A stretch of 21,075 nucleotides of DNA from JBBIWA01 sp037439425 (GTDB lineage: Bacteria; Acidobacteriota; Blastocatellia; RBC074), in the NCBI GenBank assembly GCA_037439425.1, contig JBBIWA010000089.1, forward strand, positions 1-21,075. Direction: 5' to 3'. The translations under genes and the position numbers were made by a program. Positions 14,740 to 21,075 of the stretch are shown in pieces. The notes below the pieces were generated by a model. That model saw only the letters and a list, made by a program, of their open reading frames with translations. It did not search any database and was not told the origin of the DNA. Position 1 is the stretch's first letter, and every line of letters begins with the position of its first letter.

Positions 14740-15561
14740 ATGTCTTTCAATCCGCCATCGAGATGCGGTCTAATCGCCGGCAATGGCCGGTTCCCTTTCC
14801 TCGTGCTCGAGGGGGCGCGCGCTGAAGGCGTCGAGATGGTCGTGGCTGCCATCAAAGAAGAGACTGACCCGCGCATCGAGTCGGTAGCACGCACTATCGA
14901 GTGGATCAGCGTCGGCCATCTGGGCAAACTGATCAAATTCTTCAAGCGCGAAGGCGTGACCCAAGCAATTATGGCTGGTCAGGTCAAACACGTGCAGATC
15001 TTCAAGCTCAACGCGCTGCCGGACCTGCGCATGGCCAGGATGCTCGGGCGACTCAAGCGGCGCAATACCGATGCCTTGATTGGCGCTGTGGCCGAGGAGC
15101 TGGCCCGTGAAGGGATCACCTTGCTCGATTCGACCACTTTTCTGCAACCTCTCGTTGCGCGTGCCGGAGTGCTTACGCGCCGCGCGCCGAACAGGCGCGA
15201 GCAGGCTGACATCGAGTATGGTTTGCACGTAGCGAAGGAGCTGGCTCGCCTCGATCTCGGCCAGACCATTGTGGTCAAGAATCAGGCGGTCGTGGCGCTC
15301 GAAGCGATGGAGGGGACTGATGCCACAATTCGCCGCGCTGCAGAGTTGGTGCGTGGCCGCCCGCTCACGGTTGTCAAAGTGGCCAAGCCGAATCAGGACA
15401 TGCGCTTCGATGTGCCGGTCATCGGCTTGGGCACGGTCGAGACGATGCGTGCCTGCCACGTCACCGCACTTGCGATCACGGCCGATAAGACCCTGATCTT
15501 TGACCGCGCAGAAACGCTCGCTGCGGCCGATCAGCAGCGCATCGCAATTGTCGCCAGCTAA
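14740..15561 (+). CDS. lpxI: UDP-2,3-diacylglucosamine diphosphatase, LpxI type (DUF1009)
   Basis: Cleaves UDP-2,3-diacylglucosamine to lipid X and UMP; LpxI replaces LpxH in many non-gammaproteobacteria. From ATG 14740 the product has 273 residues. Typical motifs are CGLIAGNGRFPFLV at the start (glycine-rich loop), IMAGQVKH, LKRRNTDALIGAVAEELAREGI, the VLTRRAPN segment, and in the C-terminal DUF1009 domain VVKNQAVVALEAMEGTDATIRRA, VKVAKPNQDMRFDVPVIG and AITADKTLIFDR. AGAGGAGG precedes this ATG; a longer frame from 14698 overlaps lpxA and has no such site. It is the last gene of the envelope run. lpxB, often next in line, is not here. Confidence 0.93.
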   Translation: MSFNPPSRCGLIAGNGRFPFLVLEGARAEGVEMVVAAIKEETDPRIESVARTIEWISVGHLGKLIKFFKREGVTQAIMAGQVKHVQIFKLNALPDLRMARMLGRLKRRNTDALIGAVAEELAREGITLLDSTTFLQPLVARAGVLTRRAPNRREQADIEYGLHVAKELARLDLGQTIVVKNQAVVALEAMEGTDATIRRAAELVRGRPLTVVKVAKPNQDMRFDVPVIGLGTVETMRACHVTALAITADKTLIFDRAETLAAADQQRIAIVAS

Positions 15562-15896
15562 ATCAGACCTCAGCTTAATGAAGCTCGGAGTTCGGATGTC
15601 GCATCAGGCGCTTCAGCTACCAGGTCGGTCAAGCTCATCAAATGATTTTCGTCCAATTTAGCCTGTGCCCCTCCGCCTTGCGGCAGCGGGACGATGTCAC
15701 CGCGCCCGCGCCTCTGGCGCAGCAGCTTGTAGATAAATGATTCATGAACGCCGAAGTTTCATAGAGAGATTGAGAGCATCGAAGTTAGGGGTATCTGCAT
15801 TGCGCTTCAGACCACAAAAATGGCCTCCAAAGGAATACTTGACCGATGCTCCAGGCGCACTACAGAATATCCTATCAACGAGCGCAAGCAACGAAT
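15562..15896. other. Intergenic stretch with no supported gene
   Basis: About 335 bases between lpxI and the SDR gene. A minus-strand open frame (15742-15963; ends SFGGHFCGLKRNADTPNF.. LSMKLRRS) and a plus-strand frame (from 15737) exist, but neither has a ribosome-binding site and the minus one runs into the SDR gene. No terminator-like hairpin with a T-run was found after lpxI. Confidence 0.5.
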
Positions 15897-16691
15897 ATGG
15901 AGATCGGAAAAAATTCGCGCAAGCAGGTGCTAGATTTCTTTCGTCTGGATGGTCGCCGTGCACTCATCACGGGCGGAGCAAAGGGCCTGGGCCGAGTCAT
16001 TGCCGAAGCCTTGGCGGAAGCCGGCGCAGATATCGCCATCGGCAGCCGCACGCTCTCCGCGTCTCAGCAGGCGGCGGACGAAATCGCCGCAGCAACAGGC
16101 CGCCGCGCCATCGCAGTTGCGGCGGATGTCACTCAAAGCTCCGAGATTGAGCGATTAAAAGAGTCCGCAGAAAGTCTGCTCGGCCCGATTGATATTCTGG
16201 TCAACAATGCAGGCATTAACATCCGCGGCGCGGTCGAAGAGCTTTCCGAGGCGGATTGGGATGCTGTTGTCGCGACGAACTTGAAAGCGCCGTTTTTGTG
16301 CGCGCGAGTGTTCGGTCTCAGGATGTGCGAGCGCGGTTGGGGACGCATAATCAATCTGGGTTCAATCCTCTCAGTCGTCGCCCTGCCGGGCCGCGCTCCC
16401 TATGCTTCGTCCAAGGCGGGCGTGCTCAACTTGACGCGCGTGCTAGCGCTCGAATGGGCGAGCAGAGGCGTCACGGTCAATGCTCTTTGCCCTGGCCCTT
16501 TCGCCACCGATATGAACCGGCAATTGCTCGATGATCCGGTCAGGTACCAGGCGTTCGTTGAGAAGATTCCGATGGGGCGCTGGGGAGAGTTGCACGAGAT
16601 TGCTGGCGCCGCAGTCTTCCTGGCCTCTGAGGCCGCATCCTTTGTCACTGGCAGCGCCCTTTTCGTGGATGGCGGTTGGACGGCGCAGTGA
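15897..16691 (+). CDS. Short-chain dehydrogenase/reductase (SDR)
   Basis: NAD(P)-dependent oxidoreductase of the classical SDR family, 264 residues from ATG 15897. Cofactor motif TGGAKGLG at 25-32, NNAG at 103-106, catalytic S156 and Y169-x3-K173 (YASSK), and the PGPFATDM segment after strand 6. The C-terminus VTGSALFVDGGWTAQ is typical. An Arg after the second strand (GSRTLS) suggests NADP(H), by inference. Similar proteins are named 3-oxoacyl-ACP reductase or gluconate/glucose dehydrogenase; the substrate cannot be told. A longer frame from 15846 adds a non-conserved leader. No strong Shine-Dalgarno site is seen. It stands alone between the lipid A run and the thioredoxin-fold gene. Confidence 0.9.
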   Translation: MEIGKNSRKQVLDFFRLDGRRALITGGAKGLGRVIAEALAEAGADIAIGSRTLSASQQAADEIAAATGRRAIAVAADVTQSSEIERLKESAESLLGPIDILVNNAGINIRGAVEELSEADWDAVVATNLKAPFLCARVFGLRMCERGWGRIINLGSILSVVALPGRAPYASSKAGVLNLTRVLALEWASRGVTVNALCPGPFATDMNRQLLDDPVRYQAFVEKIPMGRWGELHEIAGAAVFLASEAASFVTGSALFVDGGWTAQ

Positions 16692-16742
16692 GCGCCCCAG
16701 GCCGCTATTTACTCCTTGTTGACATCAAAGTCTTTTGCAGCA

Positions 16743-16852
16743 GCAATAGAGAAGGAGGAATAGCCATGATGGGCCGGCTGCCAAGAGAGTGAAGCGGCGC
16801 GCCAGGCTATCCAGGCAATAGAGAAGGAGGAATAGCCATGATGGGCTGGCTG
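16743..16852 (+). repeat. Duplicated ribosome-binding/start cassette (38 bp, two copies)
   Basis: The 38-bp segment GCAATAGAGAAGGAGGAATA..ATGATGGGC[C/T]GGCTG occurs at 16743-16780 and 16815-16852, differing by one base and offset by 72 bases. Each holds a strong AAGGAGG site and an ATGATG start. The second copy starts the thioredoxin-fold gene. The first starts a nine-codon frame (16766-16792, MMGRLPRE, then stop). Confidence 0.9.
16766..16792 (+). other. Possible leader peptide ORF (8 residues)
   Basis: ATG at 16766 behind a consensus AAGGAGG site encodes MMGRLPRE and stops at TGA 16790-16792. It is probably a by-product of the duplicated start cassette, but its strong site means ribosomes may translate it before the real gene 46 bases downstream. 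No regulatory residue bias is visible. Confidence 0.35.
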
Positions 16853-17446
16853 AAAGTATCAGATTTACCAATTTCGGATTTCGGATTTCGGATGGCGAAT
16901 TTCGGATTTGGAATCTCAACTCCGAGTTCGCAATTCGCAATTCGCCGTTCTCAATTGGCGCTTGCTCTCTTCGCCATCCTGGCTAGCGTCGCAGTGGCGC
17001 AATCGCCACAGCTAACACTCCGCTCGGTGGAGGGGCAGAGCTTCAACCTGGCAGCCAGTCGCGGCAAAGTAGTGGTGCTGTCATTCGGCGCCACCTGGGT
17101 TCCCCTCACCTCCAGAGAACTGCCCGCGCTGCAAAAGCTGGTTGATCGCTACGCTGGCCGCAATGTGAGCTTTTACTGGGTGAGCATCAATAGCACCAAG
17201 CCGGGAGCGAAACATTACATTTCCGATGCTGAATTGCAAGCTTTTGCGCAGCGAAATGGATGGCGATCGGCTATCTTGCGAGATCCGGATCAAACGGCTT
17301 ATCGCGCTTTCGGCGTGGAAGCATTGCCCACGGTAGTCATCATTGATGCGGAAGGGCAGCTCCTTGGCAAATACGTCGGCTTTGATCCGCAACAGGCCGA
17401 AGCCTACACCGAGGTCACGCGCTTGCTTGATCAATTGCTGAAGTAG
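16838..17446 (+). CDS. Secreted thioredoxin-fold protein lacking the CXXC motif
   Basis: 202 residues. The C-terminal ~145 have the TlpA/AhpC-TSA-like thioredoxin fold: FNLAASRGKVVVLSFGATW (70-87), then VPLTSRELPALQKL where active members have C-x-x-C after the tryptophan, VSFYWVSINS, AILRDPDQTAYRAFGVEALPTVVIID with the cis-proline P164, and EGQLLGKYVGF. With no cysteine in the motif, thiol-disulfide exchange is unlikely; a binding or chaperone-like role is inferred. The N-terminus is long: residues 12-25 (ISDFGFR, MANFGFG) are translated from heptamer repeats, followed by a signal-like segment RRSQLALALFAILASVAVAQS. The start at 16838 has a strong AAGGAGG; ATG at 16892 would skip part of the repeat. 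Likely periplasmic. Confidence 0.8.
   Translation: MMGWLKVSDLPISDFGFRMANFGFGISTPSSQFAIRRSQLALALFAILASVAVAQSPQLTLRSVEGQSFNLAASRGKVVVLSFGATWVPLTSRELPALQKLVDRYAGRNVSFYWVSINSTKPGAKHYISDAELQAFAQRNGWRSAILRDPDQTAYRAFGVEALPTVVIIDAEGQLLGKYVGFDPQQAEAYTEVTRLLDQLLK
16871..16946. repeat. Heptamer array (ATTTCGG and AATTCGC units) inside the thioredoxin-fold gene
   Basis: Six seven-base units in register at 16871-16912 (ATTTCGG x3, ATGGCGA, ATTTCGG, ATTTGGA), then AATTCGC-type units to about 16946. GGCGAATT (16894-16901) can pair with AATTCGCC (16939-16946). Three units equal seven codons, so the array reads as two seven-residue repeats. The same unit types recur at 20604-20676. Confidence 0.85.
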
Positions 17447-17491
17447 AAACAAGAGCCTGGCTATCGTAGCAAGTTGCTTCCGATCCAACCC

Positions 17492-19039
17492 TTAGGGCGC
17501 CAAGCGGCTTAAGAACTGCGATTCGATTTCGTCAGCCACCTCTTGCCCGCGCGCCATTAACTCTTCGACTTCAGCCCGCCGCTGCCGATTAAACTCTTCG
17601 TCGCTGATTGAGCTGAGATTGATCAGCACGTTGTAAGAAGCGCCACGCATGGCTGTGAGTGCCATCTGTGCGCCGACGGCGAGGTCCGATAAGGCATTCG
17701 GATTGCCGATCTCAGATAGTTCATCGAGCAGTTCAAGCACTTCCATCGCGCCCTTGGCCACTCGCAATGGGACCGCCACAGCGCCTTTAGTCGCCTCTTC
17801 GATGGCGCTGGTACGCGCAAGCCTTTCGGCCTCGGTCTCCTTCGGCAACCGCATCGCCGCCATCACGCGCTCGAAACTTTCAGCATCCTCGCTCACCGCG
17901 CAACGCAAATCGGCAGCGAGCTGTTCAAGCTGCGCAAGAATCTCACGCGCCTCGCCTTCGACTCCGGCAAACTTCTTTTTGCCGATGGTCAGCTTACAAA
18001 CCATCGCGCCGAGCGAGGCAGCAAGCGCCCCCGCGTAGGCCGAGACGCTGCCGCCGCCTGGCGCGGGTGTGCCGGCTGCCACTTCATCAGCAAAGGTGCC
18101 CAGCGATGAGCGCGATTCACCACCTAGGCTTTCACTCAGTGCCGCTTGCAAGCGGGTTTCGAGCACCTGATTGTCGCTGAAGTTTTCGAGCCGGAGATAG
18201 AACTCGCTGCAGGCATTGAGAGCAGCTTGTGGCACCAGCCCCACGATCTCGCTGCTGGCAACGGCGACGCCATAGCGTTCGGCTTCACGCTTGACCATCT
18301 CAAAAGCCCGGAAAATCGGACTGCCTTCATAGTTGACGAGGTTCATCGAAACTTGCACCTGGCCGCGCTCCTTGAGTTCAAAGCCGAGCGCCTTAACATA
18401 TTGCAGCCCACCATCACGCCCGCGGACGGCTTTGGCGATCTTTTTAGCGATGGAGAGGTCTGTCGTGGCGAGGTTGACATTGTAGGCAATCAGGGGCGGG
18501 CGCGCGCCGACAGCCACAGCCCCCGCAGTCGGATGAATCTTCGCTTCGCCGAAATCGGGCTGGCGCTCAGGGTTGGTTTCAATCTCTTGGCGCAGCCCCT
18601 CGAATTCGCCGCGCCGCACGTCGGCGAGATTTACCCGATCCGGGCGCGTGGCCGCTTTTTCGTAGAGGTAGACCGGGACTTTCAGTTCCCGCGCAATGCG
18701 CTCGCCAGCGCGCCGCGCAAGTTCGACGCACTGCTCCATCGTCACGCCTTTGAGCGGCACAAACGGCAGCACGTCAAGCGCACCCATGCGCGGATGCTCG
18801 CCGGAGTGAGTATTGAGGTCGATCAGCTCGACCGCTTTTTGAGCCGCGCGAAAGGCCGCTTCAAGGACTGCTTCCGGCTCACCTGCAAAGGTCAATACGG
18901 AGCGATGGTGGCTGGCATCCATCTCGCGGTCGAGCACGATCACGCCGGGAACAGAACTAATGGCCACAACAAGCTGTTCAACTTTGGCTTGGTCGCGCCC
19001 TTCGCTGAAATTAGGAATGCATTCGACAATCTGCTTCAT
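17492..19039 (-). CDS. ftcD: Glutamate formimidoyltransferase fused to formimidoyltetrahydrofolate cyclodeaminase
   Basis: Moves the formimino group of N-formiminoglutamate to tetrahydrofolate, then deaminates it to methenyl-THF: the last steps of histidine degradation, linked to one-carbon metabolism. The 515-residue protein has the formiminotransferase N-terminal subdomain (QIVECIPNFSEGR, DASHHRSVLTFAG, NTHSGEHPRMGALDVLPFVP) and its C-terminal subdomain (GARPPLIAYNVNL, QVSMNLVNY, VGLVPQAAL) up to about residue 300. The cyclodeaminase domain follows from about 320 (AAGTPAPGGGSVSAYAGALAASLG, MALTAMRGASYNVLIN). The start is set at MKQIVECIPN (19039); a frame from 19051 adds four residues. It lies 51 bases downstream of hutI on the same strand, probably one operon. 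It converges with the thioredoxin-fold gene. Confidence 0.94.
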   Translation of the reverse strand: MKQIVECIPNFSEGRDQAKVEQLVVAISSVPGVIVLDREMDASHHRSVLTFAGEPEAVLEAAFRAAQKAVELIDLNTHSGEHPRMGALDVLPFVPLKGVTMEQCVELARRAGERIARELKVPVYLYEKAATRPDRVNLADVRRGEFEGLRQEIETNPERQPDFGEAKIHPTAGAVAVGARPPLIAYNVNLATTDLSIAKKIAKAVRGRDGGLQYVKALGFELKERGQVQVSMNLVNYEGSPIFRAFEMVKREAERYGVAVASSEIVGLVPQAALNACSEFYLRLENFSDNQVLETRLQAALSESLGGESRSSLGTFADEVAAGTPAPGGGSVSAYAGALAASLGAMVCKLTIGKKKFAGVEGEAREILAQLEQLAADLRCAVSEDAESFERVMAAMRLPKETEAERLARTSAIEEATKGAVAVPLRVAKGAMEVLELLDELSEIGNPNALSDLAVGAQMALTAMRGASYNVLINLSSISDEEFNRQRRAEVEELMARGQEVADEIESQFLSRLAP

Positions 19040-19090
19040 AGCGCGTATCATCGGGTACCATCGGGCAGAATGCGTGCCTATTTTAGCGCG

Positions 19091-20377
19091 TCATTGACGA
19101 GAAGTCCCGCCCTCAAACGAGATCAGTTTCCCACGCTTAACCACGGCGCGCACATGATTGACGCCAGCAAAGTAAGGGATCTGGCGATAGGTTGTACAAT
19201 CAAAGATGACCGCATCGGCTTGCACTCCCACGGTAAGCGATCCGAGGCGATGGCCGCGACCGAGCGAGCAGGCCGCATTAATCGTGGCCGCTGTGATGGC
19301 TTCGGCAGGAGTCATTCCCATCTGCGTGCAGGCGAGGGAAAGCACAAGCTGCATGCTCGGCGTCGGCGACGAACCAGGATTGAAGTCCGTTGCCAGTGCC
19401 ACCGGCACCCCGGCAGCGATCAATCGCCGCGCGGGCGGATAAAGCTTTTTGCCGAGATTGAAAACCGAAGCTGGGAGAAGAATCGCACTGCAGCGCGGAG
19501 CCACACTTTGTAAGGCTTCGATACCGGCTTGGTCAATCTGCTCGAGATGATCAGCCGAGACAGCGCCCACTTCTGCTGCCAGTTGTGCTCCGCCACTCGA
19601 GCTCAATTGATCAGCGTGCAACCGGATGCCCAATCCCGCCGTTTTAGCCGCCAGACAAATGCGCCGAGTTTCGTCCACCGTAAACACGCTCGGCTCGCAA
19701 AAGACATCGCAGTATTCAGCCAGACCTTCGGCCACAACCTGTGGGAGCATCTCGTTGATCATCACATCGAGGTATTCGGCACGCCGGCTGCGGTACTCAT
19801 CTGGGATCTCGTGCGCACCAAGGAAAGTGGGCACGTACTCCAGCGGCGTGGATTCACCCAGCCGCTTGATCGCGCGCAGCAGTTTCAGCTCATCTGCGAC
19901 TGAAAGACCGTAGCCGCTTTTCGCCTCGACAGTGGTTGTTCCGTGACTCAGAAACCAGCGCGCATATCGTTTGCCAACTTCGACCAGCTCATCTTCGCTC
20001 GCAGCCCGCGTCTTGCGCACAGTGGAGCGAATGCCGCCGTCTGCTGCAGCAATCTCCTCGTAGCTTGCACCGCGCGCGCGCATCTCGTACTCATCTTCGC
20101 GCGTGCCAGCAAAAACCGGATGCGTGTGAGCGTCAACAAAACCAGGGAGCACTACTGCACCCGAAGCGTCTATCGCTTCGATCTCGTCTTCGACCGCAGA
20201 CAGTTGATCGGCAAGGCGCAGGAGCTCATCAGTAGGGCCAACAGCCGTGATGCGGCCGTCCTGGGCCAGCAAGGCGCCGTCTTCGATCTGGAGCAACTCG
20301 TTCATCTCATCGCCGATGCGAGATTGCTGTCCCGGCGGCGTGACTAACTGGGCGGCATGAGTGATCAGCGTAAGCAT
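19091..20377 (-). CDS. hutI: Imidazolonepropionase
   Basis: Hydrolyses 4-imidazolone-5-propionate to N-formiminoglutamate, the third step of histidine degradation, as a metal-dependent amidohydrolase. 428 residues, slightly above the usual ~405. Metal ligands H84 and H86 (GFVDAHTHPVFAGTRE), H254 (IRLHADQLS) and D331 (ALATDFNPGSSPT) are present, as are GGIRSTVRKTRAAS, TTTVEAKSGYGLS and FLGAHEIPDEY. The ATG at 20377 starts a composite-domain strand (MLTLITHAAQLVTP). An acidic insert near residue 60 may explain the extra length. It is followed by ftcD, whose substrate it makes. hutH and hutU are not in the window. Confidence 0.95.
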   Translation of the reverse strand: MLTLITHAAQLVTPPGQQSRIGDEMNELLQIEDGALLAQDGRITAVGPTDELLRLADQLSAVEDEIEAIDASGAVVLPGFVDAHTHPVFAGTREDEYEMRARGASYEEIAAADGGIRSTVRKTRAASEDELVEVGKRYARWFLSHGTTTVEAKSGYGLSVADELKLLRAIKRLGESTPLEYVPTFLGAHEIPDEYRSRRAEYLDVMINEMLPQVVAEGLAEYCDVFCEPSVFTVDETRRICLAAKTAGLGIRLHADQLSSSGGAQLAAEVGAVSADHLEQIDQAGIEALQSVAPRCSAILLPASVFNLGKKLYPPARRLIAAGVPVALATDFNPGSSPTPSMQLVLSLACTQMGMTPAEAITAATINAACSLGRGHRLGSLTVGVQADAVIFDCTTYRQIPYFAGVNHVRAVVKRGKLISFEGGTSRQ

Positions 20378-20566
20378 AAAGACTACTCTGCCGAATCGCG
20401 AAGGACAGCCTTGGAGCCAGCAGGACGCTCCCCGACCCCTGAACCGCGGAAGCTGCCTGGAGCGGTCCAGGGCCTAGTTAATTAAGCAGCGCGGCGCGAT
20501 ACCCATAGCTGTACCCATCACTCCTGTGTACCACACACGCGCCTTTTGCTGAAGCCTTTACCGATC

Positions 20567-20592
20567 CTATACTAACTCTCCCATCAGTATAG
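20567..20592. repeat. 7-bp inverted repeat CTATACT/AGTATAG
   Basis: CTATACT (20567-20573) and AGTATAG (20586-20592), 12 bases apart, about 190 bases upstream of hutI. It could be an operator-like dyad or part of the adjoining repeats. Confidence 0.4.
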
Positions 20593-20603
20593 ACAACCAT
20601 AGT

Positions 20604-20676
20604 TCCAAATCGGATTTCGGATTTCGGATTTAAATTCGCAATCCGAAATCCGAAATCCGAAATCCGAAATTCGCCA
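20604..20676. repeat. Heptamer palindrome (CGGATTT/AAATCCG units)
   Basis: CGGATTTCGGATTTCGGATT (20611-20630) and its exact complement (20640-20659) form a 20-bp stem with a nine-base loop. One to two further AAATCCG units and an AATTCGCC end continue on the right. It uses the same units as the array inside the thioredoxin-fold gene 3.7 kb away. Confidence 0.88.
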
Positions 20677-20830
20677 CTCCCATCTGCCTACTACGTGAGT
20701 CCTTTAGCCTTTATCTCAAGCACAGTCGCAGGTAAGATGAGCCTGTCGGGAGTACTCTCTCCCACACAGGCAGCATCCATCCAGTGGGTCTTCGGCAAAG
20801 AGCGTCTAGTCCGGTTGTACTTAGAGCGCA

Positions 20831-20926
20831 TTTCAAAACCTCTTTTTTCACCACCGAGACAGGGAGGAAGAGGGGCCGAAGATCGTCCTTCTCCACTTCT
20901 CCGTGCCTCTGTGGTGAGTTTTGAAA
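20831..20926. repeat. Foldback repeat with TTTCAAAAC/GTTTTGAAA ends
   Basis: TTTCAAAAC (20831-20839) pairs with GTTTTGAAA (20918-20926). Inside, CACCACCGAGACAGGGAG pairs imperfectly with CTCCGTGCCTCTGTGGTG. About 96 bp, no ORF; MITE-like or a decayed palindromic repeat. Confidence 0.65.
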
Positions 20927-20936
20927 CGGATTCTTA

Positions 20937-21008
20937 GATAGACGAGGATTGATGATCGAGGATAGAAGACCGCGATCTTCTATCCTCCATCCTCGATTCT
21001 CATCTATC
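20937..21008. repeat. Heptamer hairpin (GAGGATA-type)
   Basis: Arms 20937-20969 and 20976-21008 match at 28 of 33 positions, with a perfect inner 12 bp (GAGGATAGAAGA). Both arms break into seven-base units (GAGGATT, GATGATC, GAGGATA, GAAGACC), linking it with the other heptamer arrays. Confidence 0.75.
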
Positions 21009-21075
21009 AGGAGGGGGGAGCGGCTCTTTAGAGGGCGGAAGCTGGCCTTCAATGCGTCTCCGGTTGAGAAACCTT

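Larger units (their letters stand above)
20378..21075. other. Intergenic stretch rich in foldback repeats, no supported gene
   Basis: About 700 bases upstream of hutI. Short open frames occur (20695-20937 plus, 20711-21052 minus), but they run across inverted repeats and lack ribosome-binding sites or known motifs. At least four inverted repeats lie here, listed separately. The hutI promoter must be in the first part; I could not fix its boxes. Confidence 0.6.

Noticed and set aside
18146..19513. Long plus-strand open frame (455 codons) opposite ftcD and hutI
   Set aside because: It lies antisense to two well-supported enzymes, spans their boundary, and its translation shows no domain pattern. 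High-GC shadow ORF.
20604..20676. Possible CRISPR-like array
   Set aside because: Units are seven bases with no spacers, and no cas genes are near. It is a tandem-repeat palindrome.

Overview
The window reads as chromosomal DNA of a Gram-negative bacterium, most likely an acidobacterium (Acidobacteriota, perhaps Blastocatellia). This is an inference. It rests on a Solibacter-type C-terminal secreted-protein domain (TIGR03437-like) after BACON, IPT/TIG and cohesin-like modules, on an OmpH-OmpH-LpxD-FabZ-LpxA-LpxI lipid A/envelope cluster that uses LpxI, and on many heptanucleotide repeat arrays between genes. No rRNA, tRNA or CRISPR was seen.

Left third (1-7500) is an accessory zone full of decay. 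It starts with the 3' end of an Rpn-type nuclease gene (DUF4351 C-terminus). Next is a minus-strand group II intron whose reverse-transcriptase ORF has collapsed to its two ends while ribozyme domains V and VI remain. A large secreted multi-domain protein follows on the minus strand. It is beheaded by an IS at its 5' end, split by one frameshift, and carries a second, self-correcting frameshift patch. The IS (5705-6721) has near-perfect terminal repeats and a degenerate transposase. A second transposase remnant lies beyond it.

Middle (7356-10682): two copies of a ~125-bp palindromic MITE-like element bracket a plus-strand run of four genes: thymidine kinase (tdk), class II fructose-1,6-bisphosphatase (glpX), a DUF2085 membrane protein and an unrecognised membrane protein.

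Envelope operon (10792-15561, plus): two Skp/OmpH-like periplasmic chaperones, then lpxD, fabZ, lpxA and lpxI. These make the early lipid A precursors and help deliver outer-membrane proteins. Heptamer arrays sit at several junctions, including a perfect 23-bp-arm palindrome between fabZ and lpxA.

Right part: an SDR oxidoreductase, then a thioredoxin-fold secreted protein that lacks the CXXC motif, has a duplicated ribosome-binding/start cassette upstream, and has heptamer arrays translated into its N-terminus. On the minus strand are ftcD (fused formiminotransferase-cyclodeaminase) and hutI (imidazolonepropionase), the last steps of histidine degradation. The final 700 bases contain only foldback repeats.

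No clear new defence or biosynthetic system was found. The most unusual material is the set of heptamer arrays that form hairpins at gene junctions and enter coding sequence, the ORF-deleted group II intron, and the MITE pair around the tdk operon.
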